DNA of 64,000 nt from an uncultured bacterium (GTDB lineage: Bacteria; Patescibacteriota; Saccharimonadia; Saccharimonadales; Saccharimonadaceae), in NCBI GenBank assembly GCA_938036155.1, contig CALHPA010000001.1:248001-312000 (forward strand), given 5' to 3'. Numbering within the stretch: position 1 is the first letter of the stretch; the number at the start of each line of letters is the position of its first letter. Below, one piece after another: positions 1-8,800 of the stretch. Made by a program: the position numbers and the translations under genes. A model generated the notes under the pieces. It made no database searches. It saw only the letters and a list, made by a program, of their open reading frames with translations, and was not told where the DNA came from.

Positions 1-574
1 TATCAATCGCCACACTCGCATCTTTCAAAACTTCATTAGAAAATTCACCACGATAAGTTGAGTTTTTTACAACATAATCTTGAGCATTCCAACTTCGAAA
101 CTTCGCAGGCATCGCATTAAAAATTTGTCCCCAATCTGTAAACCATGAAACTATTGGATTTTCAGTATTTCCGCCATCAATTGAGCAAGCTTCGGTTGAA
201 TTTAACGCGCAAGAAGCTGGCCGCTGGATATCGCAAGTTCCAAAAACAAATAGTGCTAAAGCCGATTTAATTACTGTTAGAACAGACCAAATAGTAATTA
301 AAACAATCAAGCCAGCAACCGCTTCAATCGCCCAAGAAACTGGTTTTACCCATTTTTTGTGCTTTACGATTAGTTTTCGAAGGATTGAATTTTTGATTTC
401 ATCTTTAAAATTCGAATCACAAGCGCGCAAAGTTACCCTTCGTGAAAAACAATGCATTGATTTTTTAAACATTTGATTGATTGATTTTGCTTGTTTTTTA
501 AAGCCAAAAAGTTTCAAAGCGGGCGTAAATAACCAAATAATTAACAAAATAATAAACGCAGCGACACAAATCAT
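1..574 (-). CDS. Membrane protein of unknown function, C-terminus outside window
   Basis: The reading frame is open from an ATG at 574 to the window edge (191 codons seen). The start overlaps the TGA of the upstream cysteine desulfurase gene in a TGATG arrangement, so the two are probably translationally coupled. Two hydrophobic segments are visible, at residues 2-20 and about 83-110, separated by a basic cytoplasmic-looking stretch. After the second segment come several cysteines (CDIQRPASC, EACSID) and tryptophans, which suggests an extracytoplasmic domain that may form disulfides. I do not recognise the family. The cysteines next to a desulfurase invite a redox reading, but nothing here proves it. 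Confidence 0.7.
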   Translation of the reverse strand, partial: MICVAAFIILLIIWLFTPALKLFGFKKQAKSINQMFKKSMHCFSRRVTLRACDSNFKDEIKNSILRKLIVKHKKWVKPVSWAIEAVAGLIVLITIWSVLTVIKSALALFVFGTCDIQRPASCALNSTEACSIDGGNTENPIVSWFTDWGQIFNAMPAKFRSWNAQDYVVKNSTYRGEFSNEVLKDASVAID

Positions 575-1719
575 CAGCTAAAAATCCTTTCTAAAACTTC
601 TTTCAACTTTACGATATCAGCCTCGGTATTATGCAAGCCAATTGAAATTCGTACCAAATGTGGTAATTTTCGAACTTCTTTTAAATAATAATGCGCGCAA
701 AAATAACCACTTCGCACCATAATACCTTCGTCACTCAAAGCTTGTGCAATCAAGTGCGCGTCAAGATTATCATGGTAAAAACTAATCACAGGAGCCGGCT
801 TTTTGTTTAAAATATTAACACCCTTTTGTTTTTGCAAAAACTCAAAAATATCTTTCGAAAACTCATCAACTCGTGAAGTTTTCTTTTGCCTTTTCAGCCA
901 ATCAATTGCTGTTTTTAAAGCAATAATTTCACCCCAAGCTTGAAGCCCTGGTTCGAAAAGTGCATGAATGTGTTCACCGTCTAGCACTTTATAAGATTCT
1001 TTCGAAACGCCCGAAACCATTCCACCACCAACAAAAGAAGTTTTTACGAATTTTGCAAAATCCTTTCGAACAACCATAATTCCAAGACTTGCTGAATACA
1101 TCTTGTGCGCACTTGAAACGATCGCATCTGCTGGAACTTTCTGCAACAACTCATAATTTGAACCAAGTGCTTGAGCGGCATCAATAATCACAAATCCGCC
1201 ATGTTTTTTAACTTTCTTTACCAATTCTTTAATATTTTCAAGTCGTCTTCCATCAATATTAGAAGCCGCATTAACCACAACCAAAGCTCTTGAAAAATCA
1301 TTTTCGAGTGAAATTGAGCCGTCTTCTTCACGCTCAAGCACGATTCGTTCAATTTGGTGTTTTTTAGCGAATTCAATTGTTGAAAGAAAAACTGAATTAT
1401 GTTCAATATCGCTCGTTACCACTTTCGAAACAGGCAATTCAAGTTGTGAAAGCAATAAATTTAAACCATAGGTTGCGTTAAGCGTAAAACTCACAAAATA
1501 GTCTTTTTCTTTTAGCTTTAATAAATCTAAAACCGCCTCGCGAGTTTCTTCAACCTTTTCATCAACTTTTCTACCCCAAGCATATTTTACACGCTCACCA
1601 CAAGAGTTAAAATTCAAATAATAATCGTTTAAAGCATCTAAAACTGGTTGCGGCCGCAAAGATTGACACGCCGAATCAAAATAATGAGCATTTTCTGGCA
1701 AATATTTAAAATCATCCAA
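574..1719 (-). CDS. sufS: Cysteine desulfurase-like aminotransferase class V
   Basis: PLP enzyme that would release sulfur from cysteine for Fe-S cluster or tRNA thiolation. At 381 aa it is close to the SufS length (about 400). Visible motifs: D180 in IIDAAQ (pyridine-ring aspartate), the Schiff-base lysine K206 in SSAHK, and the sulfur-carrying cysteine C341 in RSGYFCAHYY. The start is a TTG at 1719 placed about nine bases after AGGAGG; the nearby ATG is out of frame. A promoter (TTTACG-17-TAAAAT) lies just upstream. No SufBCD or IscU neighbour is present, so the sulfur acceptor is unknown. It could be a CsdA-like relative. Confidence 0.85.
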   Translation of the reverse strand: MDDFKYLPENAHYFDSACQSLRPQPVLDALNDYYLNFNSCGERVKYAWGRKVDEKVEETREAVLDLLKLKEKDYFVSFTLNATYGLNLLLSQLELPVSKVVTSDIEHNSVFLSTIEFAKKHQIERIVLEREEDGSISLENDFSRALVVVNAASNIDGRRLENIKELVKKVKKHGGFVIIDAAQALGSNYELLQKVPADAIVSSAHKMYSASLGIMVVRKDFAKFVKTSFVGGGMVSGVSKESYKVLDGEHIHALFEPGLQAWGEIIALKTAIDWLKRQKKTSRVDEFSKDIFEFLQKQKGVNILNKKPAPVISFYHDNLDAHLIAQALSDEGIMVRSGYFCAHYYLKEVRKLPHLVRISIGLHNTEADIVKLKEVLERIFS

Positions 1720-1748
1720 AACTCAAACCTCCTTCTTTAACTTTTACC

Positions 1749-1777
1749 ATTTTAACATAAAAAAACATAGGCGTAAA
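1749..1777 (-). promoter_or_regulatory. Promoter of the cysteine desulfurase gene
   Basis: On the minus strand TTTACG (1777-1772), a 17-nt spacer and TAAAAT (1754-1749) precede the strong AGGAGG site and TTG start. The same TAAAAT -10 form recurs upstream of fusA, rpoB, clpC and recG in this window. Confidence 0.6.
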
Positions 1778-1778
1778 G

Positions 1779-1802
1779 AAAAACCGCCCAATCTGAGCGG
1801 TT
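1779..1802 (-). terminator. Intrinsic terminator of the 192-aa gene
   Basis: AACCGC pairs with GCGGTT around a 9-nt loop and is followed on the minus strand by a T-run, directly after the stop at 1808. Confidence 0.75.
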
Positions 1803-1807
1803 AAGTT

Positions 1808-2386
1808 TTATGCGAAGGCAATCCGTGTCGCCTGCTTTTTAGCGCGCTCAATCTCGCGAGAGTGCTTATAATGTTGGTCATGTCGAGTATTAATTCGACG
1901 ACCATACTTCCTGTCTGTATGGTTAGTTTTTTGAATCTTTCGCATCTGACGATGATCGTCATTTTCAGCGATAGATAAGGCCTTAATTACCTTTTGGATT
2001 CCCGGAATTACTTCCTTATCTGCATAATTTAGCACTTCTTGAATTGTTTCCAGATCTTTCAATTTCTTATAAATCTCTTCGTATTGACCAGATGAAATAT
2101 TCCTCAAATATTTTTCAGTTTTGAAAATTTCATCAATCAATTCACGTCGGCAGTTTAGCGCGTCAGCTAGTTGATATTCATAAGATTCCAACTCTTCTTT
2201 TACAGAACAACTCTCAATTCCTTGAAGCGCTTTTTTTAGTCCTTTTCGTGTTTTACCTTTTGAAAAATCCCTAGGAATTTCTGGTACTCGCAAAGATTTA
2301 ACTCTTTTTTGCAATTGCAAAACTTCAGGACTAATAGTTAAAATATCACTATCACTTCTTCTTTGTAAAACTTCTGTTGCTATCAT
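1808..2386 (-). CDS. Unknown basic, helix-rich protein (192 aa)
   Basis: I do not recognise this protein. It is predicted mostly helical, with charged heptad-like stretches in the middle and a strongly basic His/Arg/Lys C-terminus (residues about 150-190, rich in H, R and K), which suggests nucleic-acid binding. The ATG at 2386 follows AGGAGG by nine bases; an in-frame TTG three codons upstream lies too close to that site to be the start. It has its own terminator and no clear operon partner. The next upstream gene (2505-2903) has a similar charged helical character, so the two may be related in function. Confidence 0.6.
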   Translation of the reverse strand: MIATEVLQRRSDSDILTISPEVLQLQKRVKSLRVPEIPRDFSKGKTRKGLKKALQGIESCSVKEELESYEYQLADALNCRRELIDEIFKTEKYLRNISSGQYEEIYKKLKDLETIQEVLNYADKEVIPGIQKVIKALSIAENDDHRQMRKIQKTNHTDRKYGRRINTRHDQHYKHSREIERAKKQATRIAFA

Positions 2387-2473
2387 AACAAGCAACCTCC
2401 TTGAATATTTTTCGTCAAAGTTCTAACCTAAGACAAATCATATTTTAACACATAATCGTATTTTAGTCAATAG

Positions 2474-2499
2474 AAAATCGCCCCTTCTGAGCGATTTTT
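2474..2499 (-). terminator. Intrinsic terminator of the 132-aa gene
   Basis: AAAATCGC pairs with GCGATTTT around a short loop. On the minus strand it is followed by T residues, just after the stop at 2505. Confidence 0.7.
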
Positions 2500-2504
2500 A
2501 AATT

Positions 2505-2903
2505 TTAAGTACTATTCCAGTCATATTCATTAAAAATTCGAGAATTAAGCAACTGTCTAATCTCTTCCTTTCCTTGTTGCAATTTGCGAATTTCATTGTT
2601 AGCTTCTTTATATCTTTTCGAAGCTCTTTTCGAACGACGCTTGCGATAATCAAATTCATCAACAAACCATTGATACTCATCACCATCAATTTTGCCTTTC
2701 CGAAACTGTCTTTTAGCTTTCAAAAGATTACTTTTAGCTTCTTCGTAATCATTCCACCGATCGCAAACATCGTTCAAAGCCTCACTTCGATTAGAATAAG
2801 CTGAATTCATCAATTCACTAATCTCAATATCTTTTTCTGAAAGATTCACAACCCGATGATGATCTCGTTCAATATCTTCCATTCTTAAAAGTCTTCCAGC
2901 CAT
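2505..2903 (-). CDS. Unknown coiled-coil protein (132 aa)
   Basis: Not recognised. Residues about 35-115 are dominated by K, R, E, D and Q in a pattern typical of a long coiled coil. There is no signal peptide or membrane segment. The Shine-Dalgarno is weak (AGGCAGG well upstream of the ATG). It is flanked by its own terminator downstream and by the FemAB-like gene upstream, with 77 nt between them. Confidence 0.55.
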   Translation of the reverse strand: MAGRLLRMEDIERDHHRVVNLSEKDIEISELMNSAYSNRSEALNDVCDRWNDYEEAKSNLLKAKRQFRKGKIDGDEYQWFVDEFDYRKRRSKRASKRYKEANNEIRKLQQGKEEIRQLLNSRIFNEYDWNST

Positions 2904-2980
2904 AATTTAGACCTGCCTTTAAATTTACTAAGGATAATCCTCGTATCTTTATTCTAATGCCTAAAATTCAAAATGTCAAA

Positions 2981-3991
2981 CTATTTTCGAAAGATTTTGC
3001 TCAAAATTGTGCGTAAAAAATAACGTTTGCGATATTCACCAGCATATTCAACTGCCACACCGCGAAAACCAGCTTTAAAACGCAACAAACTCGCCTTTGG
3101 TTCTGCTGTAATACCATAAAAATTATATTTTGAAGCCCCCGCACGAATCGCTTCTTTAATCGTATAATCTTGCAAAAATGTTGAGGCTGGAATTTTTCGA
3201 TATTCCTGAAGAGTTCCGCCTTCAAAATAAACAACTTCATTTTTCGAAAAGATAAACACGCCAGCAGAAATTAATTTTCCTTCAAATTCCACACCCATAA
3301 AATGAGCTTGCTCGCCAAAACAAGTTTTTAAATTATGGTAATATTCTTCATCACGCGTACCAACCCCATTTTTCTGGTTTGAACTCTTTAGGATTGCCAC
3401 AAAATCAGCAAATTCACTCTCTTCAACCTTGCGAACTTTCACATCTTTTTTCATTGCTGCACGCAAATTTCGGCGAGTAGTTTGGTTATAAGTTGCCGCC
3501 ACGTCATCTTCGCTTAATTCTGTTAGATCTTTCAAATAAACATGCATGTTTACATCCATATCAAACTCGTGCTTAAAGCCAGAATAATATTTAAAACCAG
3601 CTTTTAATAGCGGTTCATTCAGCCAATCAAGATTATTACTTTTAATAATTTCGAGTTTATCGTTGCGAAGCGCACGCACCACTTTTGGTAAAATCCTGTA
3701 AGAAATTGCTCCACGCTCGCGCGCAAATTCTTCACTCTTCACCAAAAAATCCACAAAATCTGCCTGTGAAGCGCCATTTTGCTCAACCATCACCAAATCG
3801 AAACGCTTATTTTTGCTAGAAATTAGCCCAACGACTTCAATATTTTCATCATTTTTTAACGCCACAAAATAGCATTCTGCACCACGTTTCTTGCGCATTT
3901 TGGCAAATTCTACACTTTGCAACCAGTCAATGTTTTTATCTTGGCAATAGTTTTGATATTCTTCTTTTAAAATCTCTACAAGGCTTTTCAT
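2981..3991 (-). CDS. FemAB-family peptidyltransferase (peptidoglycan interpeptide bridge)
   Basis: FemABX proteins use aminoacyl-tRNA to add residues to the lipid II peptide, building the cell-wall cross-bridge. The 336-aa length fits the smaller FemX-like members. Seen in the second GNAT-like half: a YYHNL segment, FEGKLISAGVFIF, VVYFEGGT, the YRKIPAS-LQ helix and the terminal ASKYNFYGI strand, in family order. There is no signal peptide, as expected for a cytoplasmic enzyme. The upstream -10 is TAAAAT. The amino acid transferred cannot be deduced. A general GNAT acyltransferase is the alternative. Confidence 0.8.
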   Translation of the reverse strand: MKSLVEILKEEYQNYCQDKNIDWLQSVEFAKMRKKRGAECYFVALKNDENIEVVGLISSKNKRFDLVMVEQNGASQADFVDFLVKSEEFARERGAISYRILPKVVRALRNDKLEIIKSNNLDWLNEPLLKAGFKYYSGFKHEFDMDVNMHVYLKDLTELSEDDVAATYNQTTRRNLRAAMKKDVKVRKVEESEFADFVAILKSSNQKNGVGTRDEEYYHNLKTCFGEQAHFMGVEFEGKLISAGVFIFSKNEVVYFEGGTLQEYRKIPASTFLQDYTIKEAIRAGASKYNFYGITAEPKASLLRFKAGFRGVAVEYAGEYRKRYFLRTILSKIFRK

Positions 3992-4022
3992 ATACCCTCT
4001 ATTTTAACACAAAAAAACCAAT

Positions 4023-4073
4023 TTTAAAACCAGCCCGATAGCTCTTTTTTTGCTACTCAAAGCTGGTTTTAAA
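4023..4073 (-). terminator. Large-loop terminator after the 37-codon gene
   Basis: A 12-bp perfect inverted repeat (TTTAAAACCAGC with GCTGGTTTTAAA) encloses a 27-nt loop. On the minus strand it is followed by a TTGG-interrupted T-rich run. It closes the short transcript that begins near 4390. Confidence 0.6.
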
Positions 4074-4082
4074 CTTTTTACT

Positions 4083-4196
4083 TTAACTAATTTTAAGCAC
4101 CCGCTGGTTTGTTTTCGGTTGATTTTGGCTCAATAATTTTAGCTCATCCCGTTTTGCAAAATTTACAAGTTGAACAACTTTATATTTAAGACTCAT
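4083..4196 (-). CDS. Small protein gene (37 aa), unknown
   Basis: An ATG at 4196 sits six bases after a strong AAGGAGG and opens a 37-codon frame ending in TAA at 4083. The peptide is basic, has no membrane segment, and starts MSLKYKVVQLVNFAKRD. A good promoter lies about 200 nt upstream and a hairpin terminator immediately downstream, so this is a complete small transcription unit rather than chance. Function unknown. The long leader suggests regulation at the RNA level. Confidence 0.5.
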   Translation of the reverse strand: MSLKYKVVQLVNFAKRDELKLLSQNQPKTNQRVLKIS

Positions 4197-4398
4197 TCTT
4201 CCTCCTTAAAAGGCTTTTGATTTGTTTTGCTATAGCAGTTGATTAAAAATGCTATAGATGATTCTTAAATGTGCTTAGCAAATTTCAAAAAGTGGTATAG
4301 TACTTTTGTTGGTTTGCTATAAGGGTTTAAAGACTCCTCCTTTCACCTTGCCAAAATCACCAAGTTATTTCCTTAAAAGTGCTTGATTTCCTGCTTTA
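4197..4398 (-). other. 200-nt leader of the 37-codon gene
   Basis: No gene longer than a few codons is visible here. On the minus strand the stretch carries an isolated strong ribosome-binding sequence (AAAGGAGGAG) with no ATG after it, and repeated GCTATAG-like words (near 4230, 4246 and 4317) that could be -10 elements or pairing partners. An AAAAGTACT word resembles the AAGTACTT motif seen in two other host leaders (54.66 and 60.18 kb). Confidence 0.35.
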
Positions 4399-4428
4399 AT
4401 TATAGCACTTTGAACGGGTTAAGCGCAA
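4399..4428 (-). promoter_or_regulatory. Promoter of the 37-codon transcript
   Basis: Minus strand TTGCGC (4428-4423), 18-nt spacer, TATAAT (4404-4399). It lies just downstream of the AAA ATPase gene stop, facing away from the defence-like operon. Confidence 0.6.
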
Positions 4429-4444
4429 GCGGGAATTATAGTTA

Positions 4445-5866
4445 TTATTGCAATAGTTCAATCATTTTTTCTGTAGAAATCTTTAGCTCTTCATTTGTAT
4501 ATTTTTCGTTAAGATTGTTTTCTGGATGATGTATGAGATTGCGAATATATGTCGGCAAAGTTCTCTTATTGCTTTCGATAGTTCCATTATTATTTTGCCT
4601 GTTATATGTCTTGTTCGCATCAAAACCTTTATTTACCAACCATTGATCAAAATTTTTCTCGTAACAATTATTTTGATATTTATCAATCGCTTTTGCTTGC
4701 AAGAATCCATAAAGTTCATTATGAAATTCTACACTCAATACATCAAAAGCAAAATAGTTAATTTCTCCCCATGTTGGTGAGCTATTTCCAAATAAGCTAA
4801 GTGTTTCACTGTCATTTTGCAACCTATTATTTCCATTTTCATCTTTTTCAAAAATTATTAGCTTGTGTTTATCTTTTTTAAACTTTCTTAGTAAATACGG
4901 TGAATGCGTTGCAATAAACACTTGAAATCTCTCTGATACTTCTTCGAAAGTATCTAATAATTTCCCTTGAGCTATTGGATGGAGAAAAGTTTCAGGCTCA
5001 TCAATGAAGAAAAACAATTGTTTTTTAGCATATTCATTGCTAATTAATGAAATATATCGAATTAAGCTTAATGTTAATGCCCTCTGCATACCCGCACCCT
5101 TATCCGATACTTTTGTTGTAATTCCATGTTCTTCCAATTCTAAACTACCCGCTTCTAACAAAAAATTCATATCAAGCGATTTAAAATCTACTTTAAGATT
5201 TCCATACCCATATTGTGCTTGCAAGAAAGAGCTGATTTCTTTTTCCTTACACTTTAATTGTTTTTTTATGCCATTACTGATAAAATCTTTGTATGACCGT
5301 TCAAAATCTTTCCATTCTTTAGAATGCTTGATACTATTCGTATAACCTTTAATTAATTCACGAATAAATCCATCTTCACTAAATTTTTGGTATTCATCAT
5401 TATTCAAATCAGAATATACAAATTGAGACCTAAAAAAATTCTTTATTGCTTCATCGCCATCTTCTATATTTTCATGCTTGCAATCATTTGGATTATATAT
5501 TTCTACACTATCAATACCTTCTCTTGAAGATCTAAGCATTTTAACACTAAATGTACCATTATGATTATCTATAACATAAGGTTTAAGTTTTCTAACACTC
5601 TCGTAAACTGAATTTTCTATAAATAGTTCTAAATCTCTTTTACCGGTAATCTCAACTTCTACAGATACACACTCTTCTTTACCTATTTTATTATTTATAA
5701 AATCCTCTTTATTTCCACCATTTTGTAGAAATTCAATAGCGCGAAAAATCGTTGTTTTACCACAATTATTATTCCCTACTAAAAAGTTTATACCTTTAGA
5801 AAAATTAAACTCATGCTTTTCTGAGAAACCTTTAAAATTATTCAGTTTTAGTTTTGAAATATACAT
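4445..5866 (-). CDS. AAA/ABC-type ATPase with C-terminal HEPN-like motif
   Basis: 473 aa. N-terminal SMC/OLD-type ATPase: Walker A GNNNCGKT at 31-38, an ABC-signature-like KGAGMQRAL around 256-264, Walker B FFIDEPE around 286-292 and a switch histidine in ATHSPYL (H321). No TOPRIM domain follows, unlike OLD or GajA. Instead the C-terminus has RNLIHH (R442 to H447, an R-x4-H motif) followed by a helix with YTNEEL, the layout of HEPN ribonuclease domains. The gene starts 2 nt after the 1406-aa restriction-like gene and is the third gene of that operon. Inference: a PrrC/RloC-like guard nuclease backing up the restriction system. The ATPase is certain; the RNase role is not. Confidence 0.8.
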   Translation of the reverse strand: MYISKLKLNNFKGFSEKHEFNFSKGINFLVGNNNCGKTTIFRAIEFLQNGGNKEDFINNKIGKEECVSVEVEITGKRDLELFIENSVYESVRKLKPYVIDNHNGTFSVKMLRSSREGIDSVEIYNPNDCKHENIEDGDEAIKNFFRSQFVYSDLNNDEYQKFSEDGFIRELIKGYTNSIKHSKEWKDFERSYKDFISNGIKKQLKCKEKEISSFLQAQYGYGNLKVDFKSLDMNFLLEAGSLELEEHGITTKVSDKGAGMQRALTLSLIRYISLISNEYAKKQLFFFIDEPETFLHPIAQGKLLDTFEEVSERFQVFIATHSPYLLRKFKKDKHKLIIFEKDENGNNRLQNDSETLSLFGNSSPTWGEINYFAFDVLSVEFHNELYGFLQAKAIDKYQNNCYEKNFDQWLVNKGFDANKTYNRQNNNGTIESNKRTLPTYIRNLIHHPENNLNEKYTNEELKISTEKMIELLQ

Positions 5867-5868
5867 TT

Positions 5869-8800
5869 CTATTCCATCTCCCTAACTTTTTCTTCAATGA
5901 ACGCAATTTCTTTTTCACTCAAACCGTATTTTTTATAAAGTTGCTGATCGATTTGAGCGATTGATTGCGACCAGTCGATGTCAGAGTTATTAGTGAAATT
6001 TTGGAGAGGGACGCTCTTATATGTATCTCTAGCTGTATTTTGTGAAGTTTTATCTTTATAAAATACAGCCCTGAAAAACTTAGTATAAAAATACTTCTTA
6101 GCATTTTTTGCTTCGCTTGCATCATTAAAGGGTCCGAATTCTATATACATTTCTGAGCAAGCATCAAAAGGTTTAGCAATTAATATCTCAGAAAAAGCTC
6201 CGCCCAAATAGCCCTTACTTTCATCCATATTACCCCAGGCTTTCGGCACAAAAATTTTAAAACTTTCAAGCATCTCACTTTCTCTAACAAGCTTTGACTT
6301 CTCTATAAAAGTGTGGCTTCGCTTCCTGTTTTTGTTACCAAATAAGCGAACATTGTATTGATTCGTGCGAGTATCTGATAAAGTTAAATTATATTTTCGA
6401 GGATTGTCGATTGGATCAGCTCGAAAGCCATATGGCTTCGAAGCTGATCCAATCGACGAAATTTTTTCAGAAGTAAAAGCTCCAACTTTATCAGCAATAG
6501 AAAAAATCTCCTTAGGTTTTTCAATATCTGACTTAGACACAGGTAGTAAAGTCTCGCCTTGATATTTACCCTCAAGCAAAATTCTTTGCTTACCGTTTAA
6601 ACCATTATCGTAAAATCGCTTCCACAAAATAATATTTGTCCATTCTGCACCAGCCACTCCTTCAAAAACATTTTGTCGATTGTCAATCTGAACAATTTGA
6701 TTATCTCGCTTTATTTTAATATCATTCATCTTCTTTAGGCCGTTAGCAGTTTTAAACTGTTGCCAACCTGTCGGAAAAATTAGACATACATGATTAGCTT
6801 GTTTTATAGCATTAACGTAAAAATCAGTATAAATCTGATAATTACCCTCCTGATAAGGTGGATTTCCAATTACAACATCAAATTTCATATTTAGCGGCTC
6901 TCCTTTCTTGAACTGCTCGGTTAAATCTTTCTTTTTTAAGTTTTGGCGAGAGATTTCAGGAAATCCTCCATAAATATAGTTAGCTGCAATATCATGAATA
7001 ATCTGGGTTGGTGCAAAACCAAAGAGTTGGTTTTCAAAAATATGCTTTAATCTTGCTTGCTCATCTGGAATTATATTTGCTAAACCACGGTTGAGCCTTT
7101 TGGCGGTTTCGGTTAAGAACAAACCACTTTTAACATATAAATCACAAAAAGTAAGATTTGGGTTAGAGAAAATCCCGGGGTTTTCAGCTTCAAGAGTGTT
7201 AAGCATTTTATTCACAACTTCGCGCGGCGTAAAAATTTGATTGCTTTTTTGCGCTGGAATGTAGCTAAAAATATCTTCTTTTGTTGTATTATTCAGATAA
7301 TCGGCAAGCTGTTCGCGTTTCTTTTCGAACTCCTGAATCGCCGCATTAAAGCGATATTTTTCAAAAAAGCCATCGAAATGAATAATTTCACCGTGTTCTT
7401 CATAATCACCACCATCACGTAGTTCAATAAAATCAGCTTTCGTGAATCGATCTGGCGTATGGAGCTTATCGCGTTCATTGAACAGCATTTCAAAATCTTC
7501 ATCACTCACTGCGTCTTGCAGGTTATCTATAGTAAGATTCTTAGGATCTTTCGCTGCCATAACAAAGCTTGGGATTGCTCGCGAGAATGTTCGGAGTTTT
7601 TCACGAATAATGTCAAGATCGGTTTTAGCATCATCTTGATAAGCTTGCTCTTCACGATTATCAATCATGTCGCGGGGTAGTTCTTTCTCAACAAAATCTG
7701 CAAGCTCAGCAATTGCCTTGGTTTTTTCTTTTTCTGTTTGAGGCGAATTTTTAAATTCTTCACTTACAGTTTTAATTTTCTCTACAATTTTTTCTTCAAG
7801 CTCTTTAATCTCCTTCTTACTTGGAGCATAAACTTCAACATATTTAGCAATAGGTTTGCTCAAAATATCTTCGTTAATTGCATCTGTTAATTGCTCCTCA
7901 AAGCTATCCATATCTTCTTGTGCACGCTCAAAAGCCTCACGAATTGGCTCGCCATAAACCTTTTGTCCCCAAATAATATCGCGATTAACAGAAATTCTTT
8001 TTTGTTTTTGTTCATCTCGCTCACGATTATTGGAAATATCACGTTTTTCTTTTTTATTTGCCGTGCCATCTTCTTTCGAATTTTGCACTTTATTAAGTTT
8101 TTTAACGATTTCACTTGGAAGATTAAAAACATTACCAATATCTTTAAATAGTAAGTTAGTAATAAACCTACGCTTAACAATATCGCTTGCCATTTTAGCT
8201 GCGGGCAAAGTTAATACTTGCGAAGCGTCAAGCTCCACCATTTTACCATTTTCGTCTTGCGAAAGAACTGGAAAGAAATTGAGAAGTTCTGCCACATTTT
8301 CTTGCCGCTCACTTTCTGTAATATTACCAATTGCGCTTTTTTCACTTAAAGAATTTGCGAGTTTATCATAAATTTCAAGCACACGATAAGGTGAAAAATC
8401 AAAAACATAAGCCGACTTTTTACGATAAAGTTTGCTGTCCTTTTCATATTTATATGGGTTTTGCGCGCGGAATATTGCCTGAGTATAAAGAGTTTCTTTT
8501 TTCACATCACTCATCATTAATACTGCCGACCATTCTTTAACCGTTACGCCCGTTGTAAGCTGACCAACCGAAAGTGTAATGGTTTTGTCATGTTCTTCTA
8601 TCGCCTTCCTTACGCGTGTCAAGGCTTTTTCATTCTTTTTAAAATCTATAGCTTCTTCTTCGGACTCTTCATCATTCAAGCTTCGCCCGTCGCCAGCTGC
8701 TAAAATAATTTTGTAATTTTCAAAAACTGGGTGTTTTTTGAGTAATTTTTCCATTGCCTTTGCCGAATTTACGCGATTCCCCACAAACCAAAAAGTATGT

